DNA of 64,000 bases from NCBI RefSeq assembly GCF_002215495.1, contig NZ_CP021378.1:642417-706416 (forward strand), in the 5' to 3' direction. The stretch comes from Porphyrobacter sp. CACIAM 03H1 (GTDB taxonomy: Bacteria > Pseudomonadota > Alphaproteobacteria > Sphingomonadales > Sphingomonadaceae). Of this stretch, positions 18,467 to 26,632 are shown piece after piece. How positions within the stretch are numbered: position 1 is the stretch's first letter; the number at the start of each line of letters is the position of its first letter. The position numbers were made by a program, and so were the translations under genes. The notes below the pieces were generated by a model that was not told where the DNA came from, did not search any database, and saw only the letters and a program-made list of their open reading frames with translations.

Positions 18467-19495
18467 GTGGACGCCCTGCGCCACGGCTGGCCGCTGGCCT
18501 TCGCGGGCGGGCCCGTCCTGCTGCCGGTCGAGACCGCGATCGCCCAAGGCGCGCGCGCACCGCGAATGCTGATCTCGGCGGCGCGCGCGGCGACATTGAA
18601 GCTCGCCAACCAGCGCGAGGCCGCGGTGCCGCACGCGCCGGTGCTGATCGCGGGGGGCGAGGACTTCTCCCTGCGCGAGGCGCTGCCGATCGCCGACCCG
18701 GCGCTTGATCTCGGCAATCCGCTGAAAGGCCCGTTCAAGGCGGTGAGCCTCGACTGGGCCGAGACTGCCGCCGCGGCGCTCGAACTGGCGCGGATCGCCG
18801 GAATCCTGCCCGCCTTCCTCGTCGATCCGGCGGAAGCGGGCGAGGCGGTGCCGGTCGCCGTGTCGGACCTTGCCGCCTATGCCGATGCGGGCCAGCTGCG
18901 GATCGTCACCCGCGCACACCTGCCGGTTTCGGCCTGCGAGGAGGCGGAGATCGTCGCCTTCCGTTCGGCGGCGGACCTGCGCGAGCACGTGGCGCTGATC
19001 ATCGGCACGCAAAGCGGCGACCGCCTGCCGCTGGTGCGGCTCCATTCCGAGTGCCTGACCGGCGACATCCTCGGCAGCCTCAAGTGCGACTGCGGCCCGC
19101 AACTCGATGCCGCACTCCACGCCATGGCGCACGAGGCGCGCGATTCGGGCGGGTGGGGCGTGCTGCTCTACATGCGGCAGGAGGGGCGCGGCATCGGCCT
19201 CGTCAACAAGCTGCGCGCCTACCGCCTGCAGGACCAGGGCTTCGACACGGTCGAGGCCAACCAGCGCCTCGGCCTGCCCGATGAGGCGCGCGATTTCCCC
19301 CTGGCGGCGCGGATGCTGGAGCTGCTGGGGGCGACGACGATCCGGCTGCTGACGAACAATCCCGCAAAGGTCCGCGCGCTCGAGGCGGCGGGGATCACGG
19401 TCAGCGAGCGGGTGCCGCACCAGCTCCCCGAAAATCCCCACAACGCGCGCTATCTGGCGACCAAGCGCGACCGGTCGGGGCATTTGCTGATCTGA
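18467..19495 (+). CDS. ribA: GTP cyclohydrolase II (riboflavin biosynthesis)
   Basis: Converts GTP to 2,5-diamino-6-ribosylamino-4(3H)-pyrimidinone 5'-phosphate. The C-terminal ~200 residues are canonical, with zinc cysteines in HSECLTGD and SLKCDCG, then YMRQEGRGIGL and LLTNNPAKV. The N-terminal ~140 residues (WPLAFAGGPVLLPVE onward) do not look like an active RibB domain, so DHBP synthase must be elsewhere. There is no in-frame ATG near the start. GTG 18467 is my choice; the frame remains open through a CTG at 18416 touching the xth stop, so the true start may be up to 17 codons earlier. Confidence 0.88.
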   Translation: MDALRHGWPLAFAGGPVLLPVETAIAQGARAPRMLISAARAATLKLANQREAAVPHAPVLIAGGEDFSLREALPIADPALDLGNPLKGPFKAVSLDWAETAAAALELARIAGILPAFLVDPAEAGEAVPVAVSDLAAYADAGQLRIVTRAHLPVSACEEAEIVAFRSAADLREHVALIIGTQSGDRLPLVRLHSECLTGDILGSLKCDCGPQLDAALHAMAHEARDSGGWGVLLYMRQEGRGIGLVNKLRAYRLQDQGFDTVEANQRLGLPDEARDFPLAARMLELLGATTIRLLTNNPAKVRALEAAGITVSERVPHQLPENPHNARYLATKRDRSGHLLI

Positions 19496-19996
19496 CGACC
19501 GTCGCCATGGGGCGGCACGCCTGCACCGGTTCGACGGTGGCATCGGGTTTTCAAATTATCAGCCCAAAGTCGGACTTTCCAGAGACGCGCCCGAAGCGGA
19601 CAAAGCGGACACCCTGTCCGCCTCTCCGCTCAGTCATTTCATCAATAATATCAGACGATAAACTCCAATTCCCCAAAGCGGACGGACAGGGAAGCCGGGC
19701 CTTGTTTCGCGCCGCGCTTATTCAACGGCCTCGCAGGCCGGACACAACAATGGGAAAGAGCAGGGGTGCATCGTAGCGGCTGGCGGGGATGTAGGAAAAT
19801 CTCCCCTCGTCGCCCCGTGCATGACACGGGGCTTGGCTGACTTACCTTCGGGGGGGCGAGGAAGAAGAGCCTAACCCCGTGTCAAGCACGGGGCGACGAC
19901 TGATGGGGTGGCGGCTTCAGCCTCGTCTCGGCCAAAACCTGCCGTCCCGAAAGCGACCCAGTTGTCGACATTCAATGCATTGGGCAGATTGCGCTA
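19496..19996. other. Gene-poor, AT-richer intergenic stretch
   Basis: About 500 bases between ribA and the small gene at 19997. I find no convincing ORF, tRNA or terminator. From about 19545 the base composition drops below that of the surrounding genes, suggesting foreign or decayed DNA. The main structure is the inverted repeat at 19808-19898. Confidence 0.6.
19808..19898. repeat. 24-bp inverted repeat pair
   Basis: Arms at 19808-19831 and 19875-19898 are 24 bp long with one mismatch, separated by 43 bases. Each arm itself contains the core CCCCGTG...CACGGGG, the form of repeat (CCCCG-type palindrome) seen again in shorter form at about 54268-54288. It may form a very stable hairpin in RNA or be the ends of a small non-autonomous element. 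Confidence 0.75.
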
Positions 19997-20185
19997 ATGG
20001 GCAAGCGATCCGGCGTTCCGCACCGAGACGATGAACTGAGCAAACTCAGTAATGAGGAGTTGCGGTCGGAACTCTCCAGGTCGCGGAGCCGATTGAGTAT
20101 CGCTCCTTCAGCAGCAACGGCTAAGCAGTGGCGTAAGCGCATTCACTGGCTCGAAAGCGCGCTGGCTGCACGCGAAAGCGAATGA
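19997..20185 (+). CDS. Small basic/charged protein of unknown function
   Basis: A 62-residue protein beginning MGKRSGVPHRDDELSKLS and ending WRKRIHWLESALAARESE. The pattern (N-terminal LSNEEL segment, then a predicted helix pair with a conserved-looking KQWRKRIHWLE core) resembles small uncharacterised proteins I recall from sphingomonads, without a known role. The base composition is lower in GC than surrounding genes. Start ATG 19997 is the only candidate; the ribosome-binding site is poor. Confidence 0.5.
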   Translation: MGKRSGVPHRDDELSKLSNEELRSELSRSRSRLSIAPSAATAKQWRKRIHWLESALAARESE

Positions 20186-20273
20186 CTACTAACCATCCAG
20201 TTGCGGTCACTAAGGCAACAGCACCGGCTCCCTGAAAGCGGACTTTCGGCGCGCTGTCCTGCAAGCACAAAAC

Positions 20274-21227
20274 CTAGCGGCGCTCGTACTGCTTGATCCC
20301 GCTCGCGAGGCGGTTGCCCTGCATCATCACGCGCTCGCCCGTCCAGTCGGCGAGGAAGGCGCTCTGGCGCTGGAGGCCGGGGACGAAGCGGGCCTCGTTG
20401 TTCTCGATCCTGAGGCCGTCCGAGGGGTGCAGCACTTCCTCCGCGCCCAGCGCGATGAAGGCCGAGTAGTTCTCCTTGTCGCGGCCCTGGATGAACCAGT
20501 TGTCGGTCACGCGACCGCGCGCGCCGGCGGGCAGGTCGATCATGTAGTTGGTGGTGCGCCCGCCCGAATCGTCGAAGCTGTTGCCCTCGATCGCGACCTC
20601 GGCGGCGCGCGCCTTGAGGTAGTGGCCGCCGGTGCCGCGCTCGAACCGGCTCTCGCGCACGGTGAGCGAGCCGATGTCGCCGATATAGACCGAATGGGCG
20701 CAGCCCGCGTCGTTCTCGCAGGTGCCGAGGCCGGAGAAGGTCGAGCGGGTGATGAAGACGCGGATCGACGGATCGGCGGCGCTGAGGATGCCCTGCTGGC
20801 TGTTCTGGAACCGCGCGAAGGCGACATTGAGCGCCCCCGCCTCGAGCCGGATGCCCGCCCCGTTGCCGTCGGCGACGTTGATGCCGCTGAAGGTGAGCCC
20901 GCGGATTTCCGCCCCGGTGCCGCGCAGCACCAGCGCGGCCTTGCCCTCGCAGGCGCGCCCCTCGAGCGTCACGGCGCCGGGAGTGGCGGCCTCGTAGACG
21001 ATGACGCCCTGCTCCTGCACCGCGCACTGGCGATAGGTGCCGGGCTGGATGCGGATCGTCGCGCGGGTGTTGCCCACGGCGTTGATCGCCTCCTGCAGGC
21101 TGGCGAAGCTGCGCCCCGTCTCGGTGACGGTGAAGGGGCCGGACACGGGCTGGGCGACCAGCACCGCCGTCGGCAGCGCCAGGGCAGCGGCGAGCGCATG
21201 GAGCGCGAAGGAAGGCTTGCGGGTCAT
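20274..21227 (-). CDS. Exported right-handed parallel beta-helix protein
   Basis: A 317-residue secreted protein. A signal peptide (about 1-26, ending VLVAQP) precedes repeated short strands such as ATIRIQPGTYRQC, GAEIRGLTFSGI, LTVRESRFERGTGGHYLKA and VAIEGNSFDDSGG, the coil repeats of pectate-lyase-like beta-helices (Beta_helix/NosD-type). I see no lyase catalytic triad, so enzymatic activity is unproven. ATG 21227 is preferred over 21248 because it places the basic residues directly before the hydrophobic core. Stands alone. Confidence 0.75.
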   Translation of the reverse strand: MTRKPSFALHALAAALALPTAVLVAQPVSGPFTVTETGRSFASLQEAINAVGNTRATIRIQPGTYRQCAVQEQGVIVYEAATPGAVTLEGRACEGKAALVLRGTGAEIRGLTFSGINVADGNGAGIRLEAGALNVAFARFQNSQQGILSAADPSIRVFITRSTFSGLGTCENDAGCAHSVYIGDIGSLTVRESRFERGTGGHYLKARAAEVAIEGNSFDDSGGRTTNYMIDLPAGARGRVTDNWFIQGRDKENYSAFIALGAEEVLHPSDGLRIENNEARFVPGLQRQSAFLADWTGERVMMQGNRLASGIKQYERR

Positions 21228-21364
21228 GAGCGCGATCCTAGCGCGCAATGGTTAAGGCACCATTTGTCGCTTGGCGCGGGGGGCAAGGCTTGGCTAAACC
21301 CTCGCGCGAACCGGGCCGGGGCCGATGCCCCTGCCCGCACCATTCGAGAGGAGAGACCCGAACC

Positions 21365-21646
21365 ATGCGCAAGCTTATCGCCCTTGCCGCCCTCGGCAGC
21401 GCCGCCCTGACCCTCGCCGCCTGCGGCAGCGCCGACGATGCCTCGACCGAGGCGAGCGCCGACACCGTCGAGATGCCCGCCGACAGCGCGCTGGCGCCGG
21501 TCACCGAGGAACCGGTCGCCGACCCGTCCGCCACCGCCACCGACGCGCCCGAGGCCGACCCGACCGCAGGGGCGACGGCGGCTGCCGATGCCGCGGCCGG
21601 TGTCGCCGCCGAGGCCGCTGCCGCCGCCGAAGCGCCGGCCGAATAG
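21365..21646 (+). CDS. Small Ala/Glu/Pro-rich lipoprotein
   Basis: A 93-residue predicted lipoprotein. The signal MRKLIALAALGSAALTLAAC ends at lipidated Cys20. The remainder is a low-complexity, acidic chain rich in Ala, Pro, Asp, Glu and Thr, with no Cys and no predicted fold. GAGAGGAGAG lies just upstream as a strong ribosome-binding site. The next gene starts 11 bases after its stop and encodes a similar tiny lipoprotein, so the two form a pair. Function unknown. Confidence 0.75.
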   Translation: MRKLIALAALGSAALTLAACGSADDASTEASADTVEMPADSALAPVTEEPVADPSATATDAPEADPTAGATAAADAAAGVAAEAAAAAEAPAE

Positions 21647-21656
21647 GCCGCGCCCC

Positions 21657-21896
21657 GTGCTGCGCCACCCGATCGCCCCCGCGCTCCTGCTCGCCCCCAC
21701 GCTACTCGCCCTTTCCGCCTGCGGGGACGAGGGGGCGAGCGCGCCGGGCGGGGTCAGCCCGGGCGAGGCCGAGGCGCTCGAGGATGCCGCCTCGATGCTC
21801 GACGAGCGCCAGCTGCCACCCGAGGCGATCCCTTCCGACCCGCCCGCCGAAGCGCCTGCCGAAATGACAGGCGACGCCGCCCCGGCCGCACGCTAG
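21657..21896 (+). CDS. Small lipoprotein, second of a pair
   Basis: A 79-residue predicted lipoprotein starting at GTG 21657. The signal RHPIAPALLLAPTLLALSAC leads to a lipobox LSAC. The mature part, GDEGASAPGGVSPGEAEALE and onward, ends in a Pro/Ala/Glu tail (IPSDPPAEAPAE) resembling that of the preceding gene. The short distance to the upstream stop implies co-transcription. I do not recognise a family; the ATG alternatives lie in the wrong frame, supporting the GTG start. Confidence 0.65.
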   Translation: MLRHPIAPALLLAPTLLALSACGDEGASAPGGVSPGEAEALEDAASMLDERQLPPEAIPSDPPAEAPAEMTGDAAPAAR

Positions 21897-21941
21897 CCGG
21901 GGCCGGCGCCGCCGCGCCTCCCTTCAAGGACGAATGCCATC

Positions 21942-23144
21942 ATGAACGCCCCCGCAAACCTCGCCGCCCCCGCCAATCCCGGCATGGACGAGGAGACCTT
22001 CGAACAGTTCGCCGAGCAGCTCGCACGCTATGTCCGCGAACGCCTGATCCCGGCCGAGCCGCAGGTGATTGCCGAGGACCGCATCCCCGACGCGATCCTC
22101 AACGAGATGCGCGAGATGGGCCTGTTCGGCCTCTCGGTGCCCGAGGAATACGGCGGCGCGGGGCTCAACATGACGCAGTACGCCCGCGTCGTGAACATCA
22201 TGGCCTATGCCGCGCCCGCGTACCGCTCGATCTTCTCGATCAATGTCGGGATGTTCGCGAGCGCGCTGAAGAACGGCGCGACCGAGGCCCAGAAGGCCGA
22301 GTGGTATCCGCAGATCGCGGCCGGCAAGATCGCCTGCTTCGGCCTCACCGAGCCGGGCTCGGGAAGCGATTCCGCCGCGATGGCGACCACCGCCACCCCC
22401 GATCCCGACGGCAACGGCTGGATCCTCAACGGCACCAAGCGCTACATCACCAACGCCCCCCACGCCGACGTCGCGCTGATCATGGCGCGCACCAGCAAGG
22501 AGGCGCTGCCCAAGAACGCCCATGTCAGCGCGTTCCTGGTGCCGATGAACACCCCCGGCGTCTCGACCGGCTCGCCCGACAGGAAGATGGGCCAGTCGGG
22601 CTCGCATATCTCCGACATCATGCTCGACGATGTGCGGGTGCCCGGCGACGCGCTGCTCGGCGGGGAGACCGGCAAGGGCTTCGTCTTCGCGATGAAGAGC
22701 CTCGACAACGGGCGCATCAGCGTCGGCGCGGCGGCGACCGGCTACGCGCGCCGCGCGCTCGACTCGGCGCTGCGCTACGCCAACGAGCGCAAGGCCTTCG
22801 GCGAGCCGATCGCCAACTTCCAGCTGATCCAGCAGATGCTTGCCGACAGCGAGATCGAGATCTACGCTGCCGAAGCGATGATGAAGGACGTCACCGCGCG
22901 GGCCGACCGGGGCGAGAACATTCTCGTCAAGGCTGCGGCCTTCAAGGTGTTCGCCTCGGAGATGTGCGGTCGCGTGGTCGACCGCGTGGTGCAGATCTAC
23001 GGCGGCGCGGGCTATCTCGCCGAATACGACGCCGAGCGCTTCTTCCGCGATGCGCGCATCTACCGCATCTACGAGGGCACGACGCAGATCCTCCAGCTCC
23101 AGATCGCCAAGCACATGCTGCGCGAGTGGGCGGCCAACGCCTGA
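21942..23144 (+). CDS. Acyl-CoA dehydrogenase
   Basis: A 400-residue FAD enzyme introducing an alpha,beta double bond into an acyl-CoA. The FAD/substrate motif CFGLTEPGSGSDSAAM (about 138-153), the arginine-rich GRISVGAAATGYARRALD and the C-terminal QIYGGAGYLAEYDAERFFRD are diagnostic. The catalytic base is the Glu in IYEGTTQ (about 378), where medium-chain dehydrogenases have it. It leads a four-gene run with CoA-transferase, thiolase and hydratase, one base apart from the next gene. The acyl substrate is not deducible. Confidence 0.93.
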   Translation: MNAPANLAAPANPGMDEETFEQFAEQLARYVRERLIPAEPQVIAEDRIPDAILNEMREMGLFGLSVPEEYGGAGLNMTQYARVVNIMAYAAPAYRSIFSINVGMFASALKNGATEAQKAEWYPQIAAGKIACFGLTEPGSGSDSAAMATTATPDPDGNGWILNGTKRYITNAPHADVALIMARTSKEALPKNAHVSAFLVPMNTPGVSTGSPDRKMGQSGSHISDIMLDDVRVPGDALLGGETGKGFVFAMKSLDNGRISVGAAATGYARRALDSALRYANERKAFGEPIANFQLIQQMLADSEIEIYAAEAMMKDVTARADRGENILVKAAAFKVFASEMCGRVVDRVVQIYGGAGYLAEYDAERFFRDARIYRIYEGTTQILQLQIAKHMLREWAANA

Positions 23145-23145
23145 G

Positions 23146-24369
23146 ATGTACAACCTCCTCGATGACCTCTCCATCGTCGAAGTCTCGAGCTTCGTCGCCT
23201 CGCCTACCGCAGGGCTTTACTGCGCGCAGCTGGGGGCGGAGGTTATCCGCGTCGACCACAAGGCGGGCGGGCTCGATTACAACCGCTACATGCTGACCCG
23301 CGAGGGGCGCAGCCTCTCGTGGGAGAACCTCAACCGCGCCAAGAAGTCGGTCGCGCTCGATCTGCAATCCCCCGAGGGGCGCGAGCTTCTGGTGGAACTG
23401 GCGAGCGCCGTCGGCCAGTGCATCACCAATCTGCCGGAGCAGAGCTTTCTCAGCCATGCCGCGATGGCGGCCCGCCGCGCGGACATGATCTCGCTCAGGG
23501 TCATGGGCTGGCACGACGGGCGGCAGGCGATGGACTTCACGGTGAACGCCGCCGTCGGCTACCCCCTGATGTGCGGGCCGGAGGACTGGGACCCGGCGAC
23601 CGCCCCGCCCGTCAACCAGGTGCTCCCGGCGTGGGACTTCATCACCGGGGCCTATGGCGCCTTCGCCATGCTCGCCGCGCTGCGCCACCGCGACCGGACA
23701 GGCGAGGGCAGCGAGGTGCGCCTGCCGCTTGGCGACGTCGCGATCGGGACGATGGCGAATGCGGGGCTGATGGCCGAGGTGCTCTACCGCGGCGGGGACC
23801 GCGAGCGGCTCGGCAATGCCATCTGGGGTGCGTTCGGGCGCGATTTCCGCAGCAAGGACGGCGTGCGCTTCATGGTCGCCGCGCTCACGCCCAAGCAGTG
23901 GAGCGGCCTGGTCAAGGCCTTCGGGGTCGAGCAGGGCATCGCCGCGCTCGAGGCCGAACACGGCGTGCGCTTCGCCGACGGCGATACCCCGCGCTTCTAC
24001 CATCGCCACGCGCTCTTCGACCTGTTCCAGAAGGCGGCAGACGGCATGGATTATGCGACCCTCGAAGCGCGCATGACCGCCGAGGCCTGCACCTTCGAAC
24101 GCTACCGCACCGCCTACGAGGCCGCGAACGACCCTGTGCTGGTGGCGGACAACCCGCTGTTCGGCCCCGCGCCCGCCAATCCGAGCGGGTTCGAATACCC
24201 CGCCACCCGCAGCTTCGCCAATCTCCCGGGCCGCGAGGTGGGCGACCCCGCTCCTGCGCCTTACCTTGGCGAGCACTCGGAGGAGGTGCTGGCGGAGAAG
24301 CTGGGGCTGTCGTCCGGCGCGATCGGCAAGCTGGTCGATGCAGGCACGGTGGCCCTGAGCGACAAGTGA
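23146..24369 (+). CDS. CoA-transferase family III (CaiB/BaiF/Frc type)
   Basis: A 407-residue class III CoA-transferase moving CoA between acids through an aspartyl-CoA thioester. It begins with LLDDLSIVEVSSFVASPTAG and contains LGAEVIRVDHKAGG, NLNRAKKSVALDLQSPEGRE and DFITGAYGAFAMLAALRHRD, all typical. It may activate the acid degraded by this operon. It starts one base after the dehydrogenase stop, which implies translational coupling. Donor and acceptor are unknown. Confidence 0.9.
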   Translation: MYNLLDDLSIVEVSSFVASPTAGLYCAQLGAEVIRVDHKAGGLDYNRYMLTREGRSLSWENLNRAKKSVALDLQSPEGRELLVELASAVGQCITNLPEQSFLSHAAMAARRADMISLRVMGWHDGRQAMDFTVNAAVGYPLMCGPEDWDPATAPPVNQVLPAWDFITGAYGAFAMLAALRHRDRTGEGSEVRLPLGDVAIGTMANAGLMAEVLYRGGDRERLGNAIWGAFGRDFRSKDGVRFMVAALTPKQWSGLVKAFGVEQGIAALEAEHGVRFADGDTPRFYHRHALFDLFQKAADGMDYATLEARMTAEACTFERYRTAYEAANDPVLVADNPLFGPAPANPSGFEYPATRSFANLPGREVGDPAPAPYLGEHSEEVLAEKLGLSSGAIGKLVDAGTVALSDK

Positions 24370-24376
24370 CACACCA

Positions 24377-24445
24377 CCCGTTCGTGTCGAGCGAAGTCGA
24401 GACACACCTGCGCGAACGGTCCTCGACTTCGCTCGAACCGAACGG
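24377..24445. repeat. REP-like palindromic element, family B
   Basis: Left arm 24377-24405 (contains GTGTCGAGCGAAGTCGAGAC) and right arm 24421-24445 (contains CTCGACTTCGCTCGAACC) are inverted copies. The right edge ends GAACGG and the following AGG completes a GGAGG ribosome-binding site for the thiolase gene. A second family B copy is at 38101-38165. Confidence 0.82.
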
Positions 24446-24457
24446 AGGAAAGTGAGA

Positions 24458-25684
24458 ATGACCAGACGCGCCGCCATCTGCACCCCCCTGCGCACCCCGG
24501 TGGGCAAGTTCCTCGGCGGGCTTTCCAGCATGAACGCCGGACAGCTCGGCGCGGTGATCCTCAAGGCGCTGATGGAGCGTTCCGGTATCGACCCCGAGCG
24601 CGTAGACGATGTCGTGTTCTCCCAAGGCTACGGCAATGGCGAGGCGCCCGCCATCGGCCACTGGTCGTGGCTCGCGGCGGGCCTGCCCATCGAGGTGCCA
24701 GGCTTCCAGCTCGACCGGCGCTGCGGCTCCGGCGTGCAGGCGGTCGCCACGGCGGCGATGATGGTCGAGACCGGCATGGCCGATGTCGTCGTCGCGGGCG
24801 GCGTCGAATCCATGTCGAACGTCGAGCACTACACCCTCGCCGCGCGCGGGGGCGTCCGGATGGGCGACATGGTGCTGCATGACCGCCTCTCGCGGGGCCG
24901 GGTGATGAGCCAGCCGGTCGAGCGCTTCGGCGTCATCACGGGGATGATCGAGACCGCCGAGAACCTTGCGAAGGATTACGGCATCACCCGCGAGGAGGCC
25001 GATGCCTTCGCGGTCCGCTCGCACCAGAACGCAGCGCGCGCATGGGCCGAAGGCAAGTTCGCCGAACAGCTCGTGCCGGTCGCCATCCCGCAGCGCAAAG
25101 GCGATCCGGTGATCTTCGACCACGACGAAGGCTACCGCACCGACGCTTCGATGGAGACGCTGGGCAAGCTCGCGCCGATCGACCTGAAGCGCGATTCGCA
25201 GGCCATCGTCACCGCCGGCAATGCCAGCCAGCAGAATGACGCCGCCGCCGCGTGTCTCGTGGTGGCGGAGGACAAGCTCGAGGAACTGGGCCTCACCCCG
25301 ATGCTGTGGTTCGGCGGCTGGGCGGCGGCGGGCTGCGATCCGTCGCGCATGGGGATCGGGCCGGTGCCTGCCGTGGAGCGCCTGTTCGCGCGTCGGGGCT
25401 ACAGCTGGGACGATATCGGCCTCGTCGAATTGAACGAGGCCTTCGCCCCGCAGGTGCTCGCCGTGCTCAAGGGCTGGGGCTGGTCGGATGACGACAGCCG
25501 CCGCGAGATCCTCAACGTCAACGGGTCGGGCATCAGCCTTGGCCACCCCATCGGCGCGACCGGGGGCAGGATCCTCGCCGACATGGCGCACGAGATGCAC
25601 CGGCGCGGGGTGCGCTATGGCCTCGAGACCATGTGCATCGGCGGCGGGCAGGGCATCGCCGCGGTGTTCGAGCGCGCCGCATGA
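24458..25684 (+). CDS. Acetyl-CoA acetyltransferase (thiolase)
   Basis: A 408-residue thiolase performing or reversing Claisen cleavage of a 3-ketoacyl-CoA. The acyl-carrying cysteine is in DRRCGSGVQA (Cys89), with GGVESMSN, NVNGSGISLGHPIGATGGR (His near 361) and the second cysteine in TMCIGGGQG (near 392). ATG 24458 is chosen over an in-frame GTG at 24452 because GGAGGAAA then has correct spacing. The element at 24377 lies between it and the CoA-transferase. The last step of the operon's acyl-CoA degradation is the likely role. Confidence 0.94.
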   Translation: MTRRAAICTPLRTPVGKFLGGLSSMNAGQLGAVILKALMERSGIDPERVDDVVFSQGYGNGEAPAIGHWSWLAAGLPIEVPGFQLDRRCGSGVQAVATAAMMVETGMADVVVAGGVESMSNVEHYTLAARGGVRMGDMVLHDRLSRGRVMSQPVERFGVITGMIETAENLAKDYGITREEADAFAVRSHQNAARAWAEGKFAEQLVPVAIPQRKGDPVIFDHDEGYRTDASMETLGKLAPIDLKRDSQAIVTAGNASQQNDAAAACLVVAEDKLEELGLTPMLWFGGWAAAGCDPSRMGIGPVPAVERLFARRGYSWDDIGLVELNEAFAPQVLAVLKGWGWSDDDSRREILNVNGSGISLGHPIGATGGRILADMAHEMHRRGVRYGLETMCIGGGQGIAAVFERAA

Positions 25685-26529
25685 GCTACGAGGCGTGGAT
25701 CGGGCGCGAGGCGCGCGTCAAGGACCGGCTGGGTGAAGGGCTGGCCGCGCGCTGGCTCGCCACCTTCGACCTGCCGCGCCCCCACCCCGCGATCATGCCG
25801 CAGGGCATCCATTTCGCGCTCTGCACCCCCGAGGCTCCCACCGCGACGCTGGGCGAGGACGGGCATCCCGCGCGCGACGAATCGCCCGTCAGCTTCCTCC
25901 CCCCCTTCCCGATGCCGCGGCGGATGTGGGCGTCCAGCAAGATCGCCTTCCACGCGCCCATCGCCATCGGCGCCGCGATCGAGCGCGTGAGCCGCGTCGC
26001 CGCGATCAGCGAGAAGGAGGGCGGCTCGGGCCGCCTTGCCTTCGTCGATGTCGAGCACACCACGAAGGCGAACGGCACCATCGCCGTGATCGAGACCCAG
26101 ACGCTGGTTTACCGCGATGCCGCCCCGCCCGACGCGCCGCTCAGTCCGCCGCCGCCGGGCGAGGGGCGGTTCGACCCCGCAGGCTGGGACGCCCACCGCA
26201 CCCTCACGCCCGATGCGCGGCTGCTGTTCCGCTATTCGGCGCTGACCTTCAACACCCACCGCATCCACTACGATGCGCCCTATGCCGTCGAGACCGAACG
26301 CTATCGCGGCCTTGTCGTCCACGGGCCGCTCACCGCAAGCCTGCTGCTGCAACTGGCGGCGCAGGCGCTGGGCGAGAACCGCCTGCGCAGCTTCAGCTTC
26401 CGCGGCCTCTCCCCTGCCATCGCGGGCGAGCCGCTGCATCTGGTGATGCGCAAGGGCGAGGCGGGATACGATCTGGCGGCCTTCGCAGGCGACGGCCGGC
26501 AGGTGACGCAGGCGAGTGCCACGATCTAG
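25681..26529 (+). CDS. Two-domain MaoC/FAS1-type acyl-CoA hydratase (mesaconyl-C4-CoA hydratase-like)
   Basis: A 282-residue double hot-dog protein. The first half resembles the FAS1-like dehydratase domain (KIAFHAPIAIGAAIERVSRV). The second carries FRYSALTFNTHRIHYDAPYA followed by GLVVHGPLTASLL, a typical MaoC hydratase active-site region with the Asn/His/Asp-like pair. Closest functional relatives are itaconyl-CoA, mesaconyl-C4-CoA and 3-methylfumaryl-CoA hydratases. It overlaps the thiolase stop (ATGA). Together with dehydrogenase, CoA-transferase and thiolase it forms a branched-chain or dicarboxylic acyl-CoA pathway. Confidence 0.85.
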   Translation: MSYEAWIGREARVKDRLGEGLAARWLATFDLPRPHPAIMPQGIHFALCTPEAPTATLGEDGHPARDESPVSFLPPFPMPRRMWASSKIAFHAPIAIGAAIERVSRVAAISEKEGGSGRLAFVDVEHTTKANGTIAVIETQTLVYRDAAPPDAPLSPPPPGEGRFDPAGWDAHRTLTPDARLLFRYSALTFNTHRIHYDAPYAVETERYRGLVVHGPLTASLLLQLAAQALGENRLRSFSFRGLSPAIAGEPLHLVMRKGEAGYDLAAFAGDGRQVTQASATI

Positions 26530-26623
26530 CTCCCCTCCCGCTTGCGGGAGGGGCTGGGGGTGGGCGCGAATCCGCGCGCGCTGAATTTCCCACCCCCGAC
26601 CCCTCCCGCTTGCGGGAGGGGAG
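26530..26623. terminator. Bidirectional palindromic element between convergent genes
   Basis: Two identical hairpins, each CCCCTCCCGCTTGCGGGAGG plus GG (26532-26553 and 26600-26621), flank a further pair GGGGGTGGG / CCCACCCCC. The whole block can fold as one long stem. It occupies the gap between the hydratase and PPK2 stops. A bidirectional terminator or processed 3' end is likely, but no T-run follows. Confidence 0.55.
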
Positions 26624-26632
26624 AAGGATGCG

